64,000 nucleotides of DNA from Polaribacter sp. Hel_I_88 (lineage in GTDB: Bacteria > Bacteroidota > Bacteroidia > Flavobacteriales > Flavobacteriaceae): contig NZ_JHZZ01000001.1 in the NCBI RefSeq assembly GCF_000687935.1, positions 2,046,001 through 2,110,000 on the forward strand, given 5' to 3'. The position numbers and the translations under genes were made by a program. Positions 25,612 to 34,040 of this stretch are shown here, in pieces (the first letter of the stretch is position 1; each line of letters starts with the position of its first letter). The notes beneath the pieces were generated by a model. That model was given only the letters and a program-made list of their open reading frames with translations, was not told the DNA's origin and made no database searches.

Positions 25612-26643
25612 ATGTCCCAAAAATTTGCTATAGAAGATCATTTTGTAGAAGATATTGTAAAAGAAATGGCAATAAATTTAAGTGCCGATTTTAAAGAAGA
25701 AGATAATATTACTTCTTTTAAAATTCCCGAAATTAATGGAGTTGGAGAAGTTTTAGCAGTACAGTTTGCATCTGGTTTAGGGATTATGAATTCAGCTTAT
25801 AAGCTAAATGAAGATTTGGTTTTAAAAATGAACAAAAATAGGATTAATCCGCTAAAGTTTGTTTTTAATCTAGGTGATACATTTTATCATAATTTTGGAA
25901 AAGAAGGTGATTTTGAAAGTATTCCTAAATACAGTGGAGCTATTATTGGAAGTTCTATTGATAAAACTCATTCCTTTAAAATTCCAAAAGATAAAAATAT
26001 ACATATATTTAGTTTAGAATTAAATAGAAATTTATTTGAACATAAATTGGCTTCCTTTAAGTTTAATTTAGGAGATGAATTAAGCAAACTTTTGAGAGAT
26101 GTAAAGGCTGAAAACCCTTTTTTTTACACCTATCCTTTTGGCTCAGAGGAGTTTGAAATGATTCATAAAATACTACATAATACCAAAAAAGGATTTATTG
26201 GTTCATTATATAAAGAAGGAGTAACGTACACTATTTTGTCCAATACTTTAGAAACCTATTTAGGAAATACTTTAGATAATGATATTGACACATTATCAGA
26301 AAAAGATACAGATCAAGTTGTAATCATATCTAAATTTATTGAAGATAATTTAAGCGATTTACCAACCATTGAAGAAATTGCGAATAAAAACTTTTTATCA
26401 GAAAGTAAACTTCAAAAATTATTTAATATTTACTATAGTTGTTCTGTACACGATTTTACGCGAAATAAAAGATTAGATAGAGCTAGAATTTTGTTAGAAG
26501 ATGCTAATTATACTATTGCAGAAATTGCAGATGAATTAGGGATTAGAAGCAACAGTTATTTTTCTAAAATATTTAAAGAAAGATATGGAGTTACTCCATC
26601 TAAATATAAAAATTCTAGATTATCTGAAATCAGAATTTATTAA
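25612..26643 (+). CDS. AraC-family transcriptional regulator
   Basis: I choose the ATG at 25612 (MSQKFAIED) over a TTG at 25594, giving 343 residues. The C-terminal 100 residues are a double helix-turn-helix of the AraC type: PTIEEIANKNFLSESKLQKLFNIYY and YTIAEIADELGIRSNSYFSKIFKERYGVTPSKYK. The N-terminal 230 residues have no membrane segment and no domain I recognise; they look like a beta-rich ligand domain. The gene follows the quinone oxidoreductase on the same strand and may control it. A third AraC protein at 32758 shares the same overall architecture and length, so the two could be paralogues. Confidence 0.9.
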   Translation: MSQKFAIEDHFVEDIVKEMAINLSADFKEEDNITSFKIPEINGVGEVLAVQFASGLGIMNSAYKLNEDLVLKMNKNRINPLKFVFNLGDTFYHNFGKEGDFESIPKYSGAIIGSSIDKTHSFKIPKDKNIHIFSLELNRNLFEHKLASFKFNLGDELSKLLRDVKAENPFFYTYPFGSEEFEMIHKILHNTKKGFIGSLYKEGVTYTILSNTLETYLGNTLDNDIDTLSEKDTDQVVIISKFIEDNLSDLPTIEEIANKNFLSESKLQKLFNIYYSCSVHDFTRNKRLDRARILLEDANYTIAEIADELGIRSNSYFSKIFKERYGVTPSKYKNSRLSEIRIY

Positions 26644-26959
26644 AACCAGCTATAAATTTATTTTTTGATTTATAATTAAAAACTTTTTAGCTTTTTCCAC
26701 ATATATTTATCTGCCATTGGGCTTTTAACATTTGTTAATGCTAAAAATGCTTTCTTGTTTTTAAAACTTTTTTTTTAATTATTTCAATTAATTCTAAAAC
26801 TTAAGTTTTTAAACTTACGCTTTGTAAAGTTTAAAAAAAACGATATTTGAAAAAATAAAGTACTGAAATACGTTATCAATTGTCTGTAAATTGTTAAAGT
26901 GAATCGCTTTTAAGGAGTAGTTTTGTGAAGTAGTTTATTGGCTACAAAAAAAATGTACT
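26644..26959. other. Intergenic stretch, no gene; possible coding relic on the minus strand
   Basis: The interval is very AT-rich. On the minus strand, roughly 26685-26775 reads as about 30 protein-like codons (KAFLALTNVKSPMADKYMW is part of it) before a stop, with a stop upstream beside an A-run. It could be the tail of a decayed gene, or chance. No consensus promoter for the plus-strand gene at 26960 is seen. Confidence 0.35.
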
Positions 26960-27418
26960 ATGATGAAGCAATTGGAATTAAGTTTATTTTTAGATTCTTT
27001 TTTAGAAAATTCTATTCAAAAAGAAATTGGCTATTTAAAAATGTCTGAATGTGTTGAGAATTTGTATTTAAAACCTGTTCTTAAAAAAAAGCATGTAGAA
27101 TCTTGTCAACATTCAATAGATTTAAAAAAATGTTTTTTGGAATCTAATATTACTCCATCAAAAAAAACATATGGAACAGAATTAAAATTTGATAAATGGA
27201 TGAATACAAACTCTATTTTGAAAATTACTGATAAAAAGAGAATGTTGAATGAAATTATTTTAGCAGAAGAAAAATGTATTGCAGATTACAACTTATTACT
27301 TATCAACAAAGATTTACCACTAAGCTTAAGAACTATAATTAATAATCAAAAAAAATCTGTAGAAAAAAGTTTAATAGAACTTAGAAATTATTCTCTTTTA
27401 GAAGGAATTTTATTCTAA
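26960..27418 (+). CDS. Hypothetical protein with DUF2383-like helical C-terminus
   Basis: The 152-residue protein has no signal peptide or membrane segment. Its C-terminal half (about 90-147), LNEIILAEEKCIADYNLLL, then DLPLSLRTIINNQKKSVEKSLIELRN, has the spacing and the D-L-P-x-x-x-R-x-x-I-x-x-Q pattern of the ferritin-like DUF2383 (PA2169) four-helix proteins. Only one helical pair is covered. The N-terminal half, with ELSLFLDSFLENSIQKEIG and several Lys/Cys residues, is unfamiliar. It stands alone on the plus strand and shares a bidirectional terminator with the next, convergent genes. The assignment is tentative. Confidence 0.55.
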   Translation: MMKQLELSLFLDSFLENSIQKEIGYLKMSECVENLYLKPVLKKKHVESCQHSIDLKKCFLESNITPSKKTYGTELKFDKWMNTNSILKITDKKRMLNEIILAEEKCIADYNLLLINKDLPLSLRTIINNQKKSVEKSLIELRNYSLLEGILF

Positions 27419-27486
27419 AAAAAATACTAATTTTTCATGAGAACTGAATTTTAAAATAGTGTAAGTCTAATTTTCTATCACACATA

Positions 27487-27520
27487 AAAAAACCTTTAAA
27501 ATTTAATTTAAAGGTTTTTT
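27487..27520. terminator. Bidirectional terminator between convergent genes
   Basis: AACCTTTAAA (27491-27500) and TTTAAAGGTT (27507-27516) are perfect arms flanked by A5 on the left and T4 on the right. Confidence 0.8.
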
Positions 27521-27549
27521 ATCATTTTAAATGGTATGTAAACATCATA

Positions 27550-27873
27550 TTACTCTTTTAATGTAATTTTTAAAACAGCTTTAGAGTCGCAAGTATTATT
27601 TTTAAGTTTATTAGGTGCAATTAAAAGCTCGAAAGTTTTACCTATATAATTGTTTGGTGCTAATTCAAAATCTTTAAAAAGTTTATCTTCATCATCTTCA
27701 ATAGTAATAGCTTTTTCATCTATATCTGTAAAAAAATATAAGTTACCTTCATTACCATCAAATACAGCTTCATCAATTTGAAAACTATTATTGGTCTCTA
27801 ATGCAGTTACATCAACATTTGTAGTTGATATAAACATAACAATGGTTCCTAAAAGAGTGGCTAAATATTTCAT
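27550..27873 (-). CDS. Small exported protein of unknown function
   Basis: The 107-residue protein has an N-terminal hydrophobic signal (about 1-24, MKYLATLLGTIVMFISTTNV). An acidic body (DIDEKAITIEDDEDKLFKDFE) follows, and a strand-rich C-terminus with a single Cys. I do not recognise a family. It lies 11 bases downstream of a lipoprotein gene on the same strand and ends at the shared terminator, so the two are probably one operon. The acidic body might bind cations; nothing in the sequence proves that. Confidence 0.6.
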   Translation of the reverse strand: MKYLATLLGTIVMFISTTNVDVTALETNNSFQIDEAVFDGNEGNLYFFTDIDEKAITIEDDEDKLFKDFELAPNNYIGKTFELLIAPNKLKNNTCDSKAVLKITLKE

Positions 27874-27884
27874 GATTTTGGTTT

Positions 27885-28439
27885 TTAAATAGTTAAAAAT
27901 GTAGTTTCAATTTCGTGTATAGATTTTAAATTCGTATCTATTATAGGTATTATAGAATCTGTTAATTCTAAAATTATTTTATTAGATGAGCTGTTTTTAA
28001 GAGAGTTTACAAGCTCTTTTTGTTTTATAACTTTACTTTGAATCATTTCAATTCTTTCTTCAAAAATTAATTTGTCATATAATCTTAGTGCATTTTTTTT
28101 GTTGTTATAAGGCACAGAAACCATTATTGCAGAAGATGCTAACTTAATTTCATCTAAAATTTTAATGTGTTTCATTTTTAAATTATTGATAATTTTTCTT
28201 TTCGGTTCTTCAATTTCCGAATTTTCTACGATTTCACAAATATCAATTACTTCAATAATAGTTTCACTCGTATTTACTAAAAGTTTGGCTTGTTCTTTAT
28301 TAGTTTGTACTCGTTCAGAAGAAATTATCGATGATTTTTCATTTTCATCATTCTTGTTTACAATGTAGTTACAAGAGTAAAGTGTTAAAATGGTTATTAA
28401 AATTAAAACAGCGTGTGTTTTTTTGCTAATTCTATACAT
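27885..28439 (-). CDS. Small helical lipoprotein of unknown function
   Basis: I use the ATG at 28437-28439 (MYRISKKTHAVLILIT), which gives a proper lipoprotein signal ending LTLYSC (Cys23). The longer frame from 28466 would bury it. The mature part of about 160 residues is predicted to be all helical, rich in Glu, Lys, Ile and Leu with heptad-like spacing, and ends in LKSIHEIETTFLTI. This layout recalls helical periplasmic sensor bundles, but I cannot place it in a family. It is upstream of the small exported protein, in the region of the CHASE3 kinase operon. Confidence 0.65.
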   Translation of the reverse strand: MYRISKKTHAVLILITILTLYSCNYIVNKNDENEKSSIISSERVQTNKEQAKLLVNTSETIIEVIDICEIVENSEIEEPKRKIINNLKMKHIKILDEIKLASSAIMVSVPYNNKKNALRLYDKLIFEERIEMIQSKVIKQKELVNSLKNSSSNKIILELTDSIIPIIDTNLKSIHEIETTFLTI

Positions 28440-28626
28440 AATACTATTTGATATTTTATACCACAAAGATCAGCATAAGATCAACATTTTATGTTACATT
28501 TTTTTTTGGGTCAGTTATAAAATTCCCATATTTGAGGTTTCAAATACTAAAAATCTTTAAATTAGTATTCAGTTTTGGTTAAACTAAAAGCAACTATTTT
28601 TAAAAGTATACTTTAATAATTAAATA

Positions 28627-30408
28627 TTAAATAGGCAAGTAAACTTCAAAAATGGCTCCTTTATCTGGTGTTCCGTTTGCAAAAATATAGCCTTTGTGGT
28701 TTTCTACTATTTTTTTACAGATAGATAAACCAATACCTGTTCCAGAAAAATCGCTTTTTCCATGCAATCTATTAAAAAGAACAAATATTTTTTCTGCATA
28801 TTCATTTTTAAAGCCAATTCCATTATCTGTAAACGTTAATTTATGATAATGTTCTTTTTTAGGTTTTATCAACTTATCTTCTTCAATAGCATTTATTCTA
28901 TGATATTTAATAGAAATTTCTGGTGTGGAATCTTGCTTTTGATATTTTATAGAATTGCTAATTAAATTAGAGAATAGTTGTTGAATTTGAAAAGGTATTA
29001 CATGCATAACAGGAAATGTATCTGAAGTAATCAAAGCATCAGAATCTGATATTGCTTCTGCTAAATCTTGTTTTGCACCTTCTAAGATTAAATTTATATT
29101 CGCTGTTTCAAAGACTTTTTCAGATTTATTGGTTCTAGAAAACTGTAAAAGATCGTCTATTAATAAACGCATTCTTGAAGCTGCATTTTGTATTCTAGAA
29201 ATATATACATGTCCGTTTTTAGATAAATTATCAGACTCTTTATCTACTAAACGCGATAAGAATGTTTGAATTTTACGCAAAGGTTCTTGTAAATCGTGAC
29301 TTGCAACATGGTTAAAAGCAGAAAGTTCTTTGTTGTTTCTTTCTAGTTCAGCATTTCTTTCCTCTAACAGTCTAAAGCTCTCAAACTCGTCAGTAACATC
29401 TGAAGTTGTACCAATTAATTTTTTAACACCATCTAATTCTAACACTTGCGCATAAGATTTAAAGCGTTTTATGTTGCCACTTTTTTGAATTATTCTAAAA
29501 TGTACAAATGGTAAATGTTCATTTTCCATCATATCCTCTACATCATTTTTTAGTTTTTCTCTATCATCAGGATGTACATAACTCATAAAAGTATCTAAAT
29601 TAGGCTTAAAAGATTGAGGTTGCTCACCTAACAATCGATATAGATTATCAGAATACGTATAGGTTTCTTCTTCCATATCCCAAATCCAGTTACCATGTTT
29701 GCTAATTATTTCTGATTGATTAGCAGATTCTTTAAACGTTTCTAGTTCTTCATTATAAATTTTTAAAGATTCAATATCTTTCGTTATTTTGTAATAAGCT
29801 AATAGAACGAGTGCAATAGACAAAAGAATAAGGAAAAATAAAAAAATGGGAGTTAACAATGCATCACTTTGGTAATTTTCTTGTCTTCTTGATAATTCCT
29901 CTCTTTCGTGAGTAATCATTTCAGAAATCTTATTTCTAATGGAGTCCATTAATACTTTACCTTCAAAAAAAACAGGGTCAAATTTTGGGCTTTCTAAATT
30001 ATCATTGATAGAAAAACTGGACGATCTTTCAAAATTATTAAGTCTTTTATCGATTAAAGAACTTAAATCTTTTAACTTGTTTTGTTGAAAATCGTTTTCT
30101 TTTGTAAGTTCTTTGAGTTCTGCAAAACTATTATTGATACTTTCTCTACTTTCTATATAAGGCTCTAAATAAAGAGAATCATTTGTAATAATAAAACCTC
30201 TTTGGCCAGTTTCTGCATCTTTTAAATAAGATAATATTTGCTCTAATTGCACATTAACCATGTAGGTTTCTACAACTAAGTCAGAAGATTTAGAAAGGTT
30301 TTTTGTTGTTTTAAAAGCTACAGCTCCTGCTACTAAAATAATCAATAAAGCTATGTAGAAAGCTATTTTAATAAATAAAGGAGACTTTTGCTTAATTCTT
30401 GTAATCAT
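28627..30408 (-). CDS. CHASE3-PAS sensor histidine kinase
   Basis: The 593-residue kinase has membrane segments at about 14-32 and 185-206 that flank a periplasmic CHASE3 domain. The CHASE3 signature is visible in LKDAETGQRGFIITNDSLYLEPY. A PAS domain follows at about 225-345 (NWIWDMEEETYTYSD, ending GTTSDVTDEF). A HisKA domain has FNHVASHDLQEPLRKIQTFLSR with the phosphoacceptor His. The HATPase shows NLISNSIKYQ, FTDNGIGFK and SGTGIGLSICKKIVENH. The H-box resembles that of phytochrome-like kinases that pair with Rcp1-type receivers. The regulator gene ends four bases upstream, and an AraC-type gene precedes it, so this is the third gene of one operon. Confidence 0.93.
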   Translation of the reverse strand: MITRIKQKSPLFIKIAFYIALLIILVAGAVAFKTTKNLSKSSDLVVETYMVNVQLEQILSYLKDAETGQRGFIITNDSLYLEPYIESRESINNSFAELKELTKENDFQQNKLKDLSSLIDKRLNNFERSSSFSINDNLESPKFDPVFFEGKVLMDSIRNKISEMITHEREELSRRQENYQSDALLTPIFLFFLILLSIALVLLAYYKITKDIESLKIYNEELETFKESANQSEIISKHGNWIWDMEEETYTYSDNLYRLLGEQPQSFKPNLDTFMSYVHPDDREKLKNDVEDMMENEHLPFVHFRIIQKSGNIKRFKSYAQVLELDGVKKLIGTTSDVTDEFESFRLLEERNAELERNNKELSAFNHVASHDLQEPLRKIQTFLSRLVDKESDNLSKNGHVYISRIQNAASRMRLLIDDLLQFSRTNKSEKVFETANINLILEGAKQDLAEAISDSDALITSDTFPVMHVIPFQIQQLFSNLISNSIKYQKQDSTPEISIKYHRINAIEEDKLIKPKKEHYHKLTFTDNGIGFKNEYAEKIFVLFNRLHGKSDFSGTGIGLSICKKIVENHKGYIFANGTPDKGAIFEVYLPI

Positions 30409-30411
30409 TGT

Positions 30412-30858
30412 TTATAAACGTAATAAAAAGTTATCTTTATTTAATCCATTTGTATGATATTGCCAATTTAAGGTAACAACATCAGACAATACTTTTTTCA
30501 AACTCTTAAAATCGCTAGGTTTTTTGATATATATATTTGCACCTAATACAAAGGTGTTTTCTACATCTTCTTCGGATGATGATGTAGAGTAGATTGCAAT
30601 GGCAATATCTTTAAATTTTTGATTTGCTCTTAATTCTTTTAAACAGTCTAAGCCAGATTTTCTTGGCATATTTAAGTCTAAAAAAAGGACTTCTGGTAAA
30701 ATAGCATCTTTACTATTAAAATAATCCATTAAAAAAACACCGTCGTTAAAAGTACTAACTCTGGTATTTATTTTTAATTCTTCAAAAGCCTCTGTAAAAA
30801 ATAATCTATCATCTTCATCATCATCTGCCAATACAACATTTATATAATTATCATTCAT
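30412..30858 (-). CDS. Rcp1-like single receiver-domain response regulator
   Basis: The 148-residue protein is a receiver domain of the Rcp1 type. It has an acidic pocket DDDEDD, phosphoacceptor Asp in VLFLDLNMPRKSG, the switch YSTSSSEED and a Lys in IYIKKPSDF. There is no DNA-binding output. It lies between the AraC-type gene (seven-base gap) and the CHASE3 kinase (three-base gap), so it should be the kinase's partner. Such regulators usually relay a signal to another protein rather than to DNA. Confidence 0.92.
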   Translation of the reverse strand: MNDNYINVVLADDDEDDRLFFTEAFEELKINTRVSTFNDGVFLMDYFNSKDAILPEVLFLDLNMPRKSGLDCLKELRANQKFKDIAIAIYSTSSSEEDVENTFVLGANIYIKKPSDFKSLKKVLSDVVTLNWQYHTNGLNKDNFLLRL

Positions 30859-30865
30859 AACTTAA

Positions 30866-31420
30866 TTATTTAAGTAATTCTTTTCTTTTAGCTATTATTC
30901 TTTGAAATGACGAAGGTGTAATTCCTGTAGTTTTTTTAAATTGAGTGCTTAAATGTGCAACACTAGAGTAATTTAATTTAAATGCAATTTCTGTTAAACT
31001 TAAATTACCTTTTAAAATTAATTGTTTTGTATATTCTATTTTTTGAATAATTATAAAATTTTCTATGGATGTATACGTAACTTCAGAAAATAAATTGGCT
31101 AAATATCCATAGCTATGATCTAATGTTTCCGATAAATATACAGAACTTTTTACATGTAAATCATTATCATCATTAAAAACCATATCTATAATAGTGTCTT
31201 TTATTTTTTGCACTAAAATACTTTTCTGATCCTGCACTATTTCTATATGATACTCGCTTAATTTTTCAGCAAACTCCTCCATAGTTTCTTTACTGGGCGA
31301 TTCCAGAAGATCTACTTCACCAAAACCTAGCATAGTATGTTTAATTTGTGAGTTGTTCAGTGTTTTTTCTAACACCTTTGTGCAAACTGAATGCAAATCG
31401 AATTTTACAAATATTTTCAT
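30866..31420 (-). CDS. Small AraC-type regulator with an N-terminal HMA-like domain
   Basis: The 184 residues end in an AraC helix-turn-helix (YTSIENFIIIQKIEYTKQLIL, then LSLTEIAFKLNYSSVAHLSTQFKKTTGITPSSFQ). The first 65 residues (FDLHSVCTKVLEKTLNNSQ, LGFGEVDLLESPSKETMEEFAEKLSEYHIEIV) have the beta-alpha-beta spacing of a heavy-metal-associated fold, but the CxxC metal motif is absent: only single cysteines remain. A short linker helix joins the two. This is a compact Bacteroidetes-type architecture. It is first in an operon with an Rcp1-like receiver and the CHASE3 kinase, so it may be the transcriptional output of that pathway. The HMA-like fold is inferred from pattern only. Confidence 0.85.
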   Translation of the reverse strand: MKIFVKFDLHSVCTKVLEKTLNNSQIKHTMLGFGEVDLLESPSKETMEEFAEKLSEYHIEIVQDQKSILVQKIKDTIIDMVFNDDNDLHVKSSVYLSETLDHSYGYLANLFSEVTYTSIENFIIIQKIEYTKQLILKGNLSLTEIAFKLNYSSVAHLSTQFKKTTGITPSSFQRIIAKRKELLK

Positions 31421-31540
31421 TAACTATAATTAAATTAAGGTTTTAAAAACCAGAAAATGTTTCAATAAAAATAAGTAAATTAATTTTTATTAGTATAATT
31501 TTACCAAAAAATAAATAGCTAATTACCTCAATCATTTGTT

Positions 31541-32716
31541 ATGAAAGATTATACGGATTTTTATAAAAACATTCCTAAAAATGAAACTTCATTAAAAGAT
31601 TTATTACAAAATGAAAATTTATTTAGTAGTGTACCAAAGAATTGGCATATTTTAGTAACAGATATCCAAGGATCATCGAATGCAGTAACAGAAGGCAAAC
31701 ATAATGATGTAAATTTAACAGCTACTGGAAGTATTATTGCAGTTTTAAATGCTGTGAAAAAGATACATTCAAGTTTAAGAATTCCTTATTTTTTTGGTGG
31801 TGATGGAGCAACTTTTATAGTGCCATCATCAATTATAGAAGATTTAATGAATGTTTTAACAGATTATAGTCTGCATATTAAAAGAACTTTAAACTTAGAT
31901 TTAAGAGTTGGCAGTTTAGTGGTAGATGATGTTTATCAACATAATTATTCGTTAAGAATATCAAAATTAAAAGTAAATAACTATTTAACTACGCCAGTAA
32001 TTCTTGGTAATGGTTTAAAATATGCCGAATCTAAAATTAAAGAAAAATTTAATAAAGAAGCCAATTTAATAGATAAAGAAATTAAGTTAGATTTAGAAGG
32101 AATGGAATGCAGATGGGATGAAATATATCCGTCAGGAAATCATAAAAAAGTAGCTTGTCTTTTAATTGGTGCCACTAGTGAATCCAAACAGGCAGAGGTT
32201 TTTAATGAGATTATGAACGAGATAGATTATATTTTTGGAAATCTAAACAAACGCAATCCTATAACTGTTAAAAATTTAAAGTTAAAACCAACTTTAGAAA
32301 AAATTAGAAAGGAAATGCATACAAGAATTGGGGTTTTTAATAGAGCTTACCTCATGAATAATTGGCTAATTACTTTTTTCGGACAATATTATTTTAAGTT
32401 TTTTAAAGCTGGTAAATTGTATTTGTACAGAGTTACACAGCTCTCTGACACAATTATGTTAGATGGCTCTATAAATACTGTAATTTCTGGTGATGAGAAA
32501 CAATTAGGGAAGTTGCGTTTTTTTCTAGATACTTTAGAATCGCAAAATAAAATAGTGTACGGTTTTCATAAAACATATGCATCTATTATGTCTTGTTATG
32601 TAGAGGATAGAGAAAAAAAACACATCCATTTTGTAGATGGTACAGAAGGTGGTTACACAGCAGCTTCTGTAGAGTATAAATTAAAATTAAGAAAACAGTA
32701 TATCTCTAATTTTTAG
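31541..32716 (+). CDS. DUF3095 protein, resembles a class III nucleotidyl cyclase
   Basis: The 391-residue protein matches DUF3095 across its length. The blocks are HILVTDIQGSS (Asp41), PYFFGGDGATF (Asp88), LRVGSLVVDDV, and the C-terminal KIVYGFHKTYASIMSCYV and HIHFVDGTEGGYTAASV. The D-I-x-G-S-S and G-D-G pair are 47 residues apart, as are the two metal-binding aspartates of class III adenylate and guanylate cyclases, and LRVGS is placed like their L-R-I-G-I. The usual transition-state Arg after Asn is not seen (GNGLKYAESK). There is no signal peptide. It is divergent from the AraC-receiver-kinase operon. Whether it makes a cyclic nucleotide is unknown. Confidence 0.8.
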   Translation: MKDYTDFYKNIPKNETSLKDLLQNENLFSSVPKNWHILVTDIQGSSNAVTEGKHNDVNLTATGSIIAVLNAVKKIHSSLRIPYFFGGDGATFIVPSSIIEDLMNVLTDYSLHIKRTLNLDLRVGSLVVDDVYQHNYSLRISKLKVNNYLTTPVILGNGLKYAESKIKEKFNKEANLIDKEIKLDLEGMECRWDEIYPSGNHKKVACLLIGATSESKQAEVFNEIMNEIDYIFGNLNKRNPITVKNLKLKPTLEKIRKEMHTRIGVFNRAYLMNNWLITFFGQYYFKFFKAGKLYLYRVTQLSDTIMLDGSINTVISGDEKQLGKLRFFLDTLESQNKIVYGFHKTYASIMSCYVEDREKKHIHFVDGTEGGYTAASVEYKLKLRKQYISNF

Positions 32717-32730
32717 TGATATACTGTTTT
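32692..32730 (+). terminator. Terminator overlapping the end of the DUF3095 gene
   Basis: AAAACAGTATATC (32692-32704) and GATATACTGTTTT (32718-32730) are perfect 13-base arms. The left arm is in the last codons and the stop codon lies in the loop. Confidence 0.7.
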
Positions 32731-32757
32731 CAATAAATAACTTACCAATAGGCAATA

Positions 32758-33768
32758 TTATGCAGATATTGCCACCATTTTGTTATTTTTCTTATAAGTT
32801 ACAGGAGAACAATTATATTTTTCTTTAAAAATTTTAGAGAAGTAACTTCTACTACTAAAACCTAAACTGTATACAATTTCAGAAATACTTAAATCGGTTG
32901 TAGAAATTAGTTCTTCAGCTTTTGTAAGTCTTACATATTTAACATATTCACAAATTGTTAAACCATGTAAAAGTTTAAAACCTTCTTGTAATTTTGCAGC
33001 TGTTAAGCCAGATTTTCTTTCTAATTCAGTAATTTGTAAGTTGGTATCGTAGTAATTTTGTATGTAATCAGACATTTCTTTAACAGTACTCATTTCATTT
33101 TTAGTTAAAGATGCAGATCTAATTTCGGCATTATTAATATCGATATTGTGTTGCTCTATCTCTAAAGCTAATACAACATTTACAAAACCATTAATTAATA
33201 AAGTTCTTACGATTCCTTCATTTTTAATAGCATCGATTTGCTTTATTGTTTCAGAAATTTTAAAGTTGTAAGAACCACAATAGTAAAAATCATCTTTTTT
33301 ATTGTTGATAAAAATTTCTCTTAATCTATTGTTGATACTCGAATCCTCTAAGGTTGTATTTACAGAAATCAAGGTGCTCTTTATATTGATGCCACTTTTA
33401 AGTTCTAATATATTTGCAGAAGACTCAATATTGGCAATGATACTTGTTTGAAAAGCTTCTACTGTTAATTTTTTTGATTGCTTTTCAAAAGCGTGAGAAA
33501 GTTCACCTTTACTACAATACATGAAATTAACGTTAGTTTTTGCGCTATTTGTAACAACAATCTTTACATCTTCTTTACACGTTAAATCGAATTCTAAAAA
33601 AGTAACACCATTTTGTAACTCAATACCTCTAATACTTCCAGAACCTAATTGTCTATCAATTTCGAATTCAGTTTCTTTATGATACGTTGTCAACTTTCCA
33701 CCTAAATCATTTTGTAAAGTTGTAAATATTGATTTCTTATCGAACAAATTTAAATTTATAGTCTTCAT
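32758..33768 (-). CDS. AraC-family transcriptional regulator
   Basis: The 336-residue protein ends in an AraC double helix-turn-helix: LQITELERKSGLTAAKLQEGFKLLHGLTICEYV and LSISEIVYSLGFSSRSYFSKIFKEKYNCSPVTYK. The N-terminal 230 residues contain no membrane segment and no domain I can name. They show strands and a helical stretch (NEGIVRTLLINGFVNVVLALEIEQHNID) like a sensory domain of the soluble Bacteroidetes AraC regulators. It is convergent with the DUF3095 gene and lies downstream of a thioesterase on the same strand, with 272 bases between. Its target genes are unknown. Confidence 0.88.
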   Translation of the reverse strand: MKTINLNLFDKKSIFTTLQNDLGGKLTTYHKETEFEIDRQLGSGSIRGIELQNGVTFLEFDLTCKEDVKIVVTNSAKTNVNFMYCSKGELSHAFEKQSKKLTVEAFQTSIIANIESSANILELKSGINIKSTLISVNTTLEDSSINNRLREIFINNKKDDFYYCGSYNFKISETIKQIDAIKNEGIVRTLLINGFVNVVLALEIEQHNIDINNAEIRSASLTKNEMSTVKEMSDYIQNYYDTNLQITELERKSGLTAAKLQEGFKLLHGLTICEYVKYVRLTKAEELISTTDLSISEIVYSLGFSSRSYFSKIFKEKYNCSPVTYKKNNKMVAISA

Positions 33769-34040
33769 AGTTGATTGTTTTTGGTTATTAATTCTTTTTT
33801 TGTGTTACTAAATAATCACACTACAAAGAAACAACCAACATCAACTTTTTGTGTTACACAATTTTTTTGTTCTGTTATAAGATTTCAATTTTTCAAGAAA
33901 AATAAGTGGAAAATACTATAAATCGTCCTTAATATATAAGAGGTTTTATAAATAGGTATTGTTTTATGTTATTGAAAATCATATGAATAGATAGCTTTTT
34001 GAGTTTTTGTTAAAATAAATGAAATTATATAATTAAGTTT

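Noticed and set aside
28440..28466. Upstream start of the helical lipoprotein (MWYKISNSI)
   Set aside because: The ATG at 28437-28439 gives a normal lipoprotein signal; the extension would displace it.
32751..32773. GGCAATAT/ATATTGCC hairpin as a terminator of the AraC gene
   Set aside because: It lies partly inside the coding end and no T-run follows on the minus strand.
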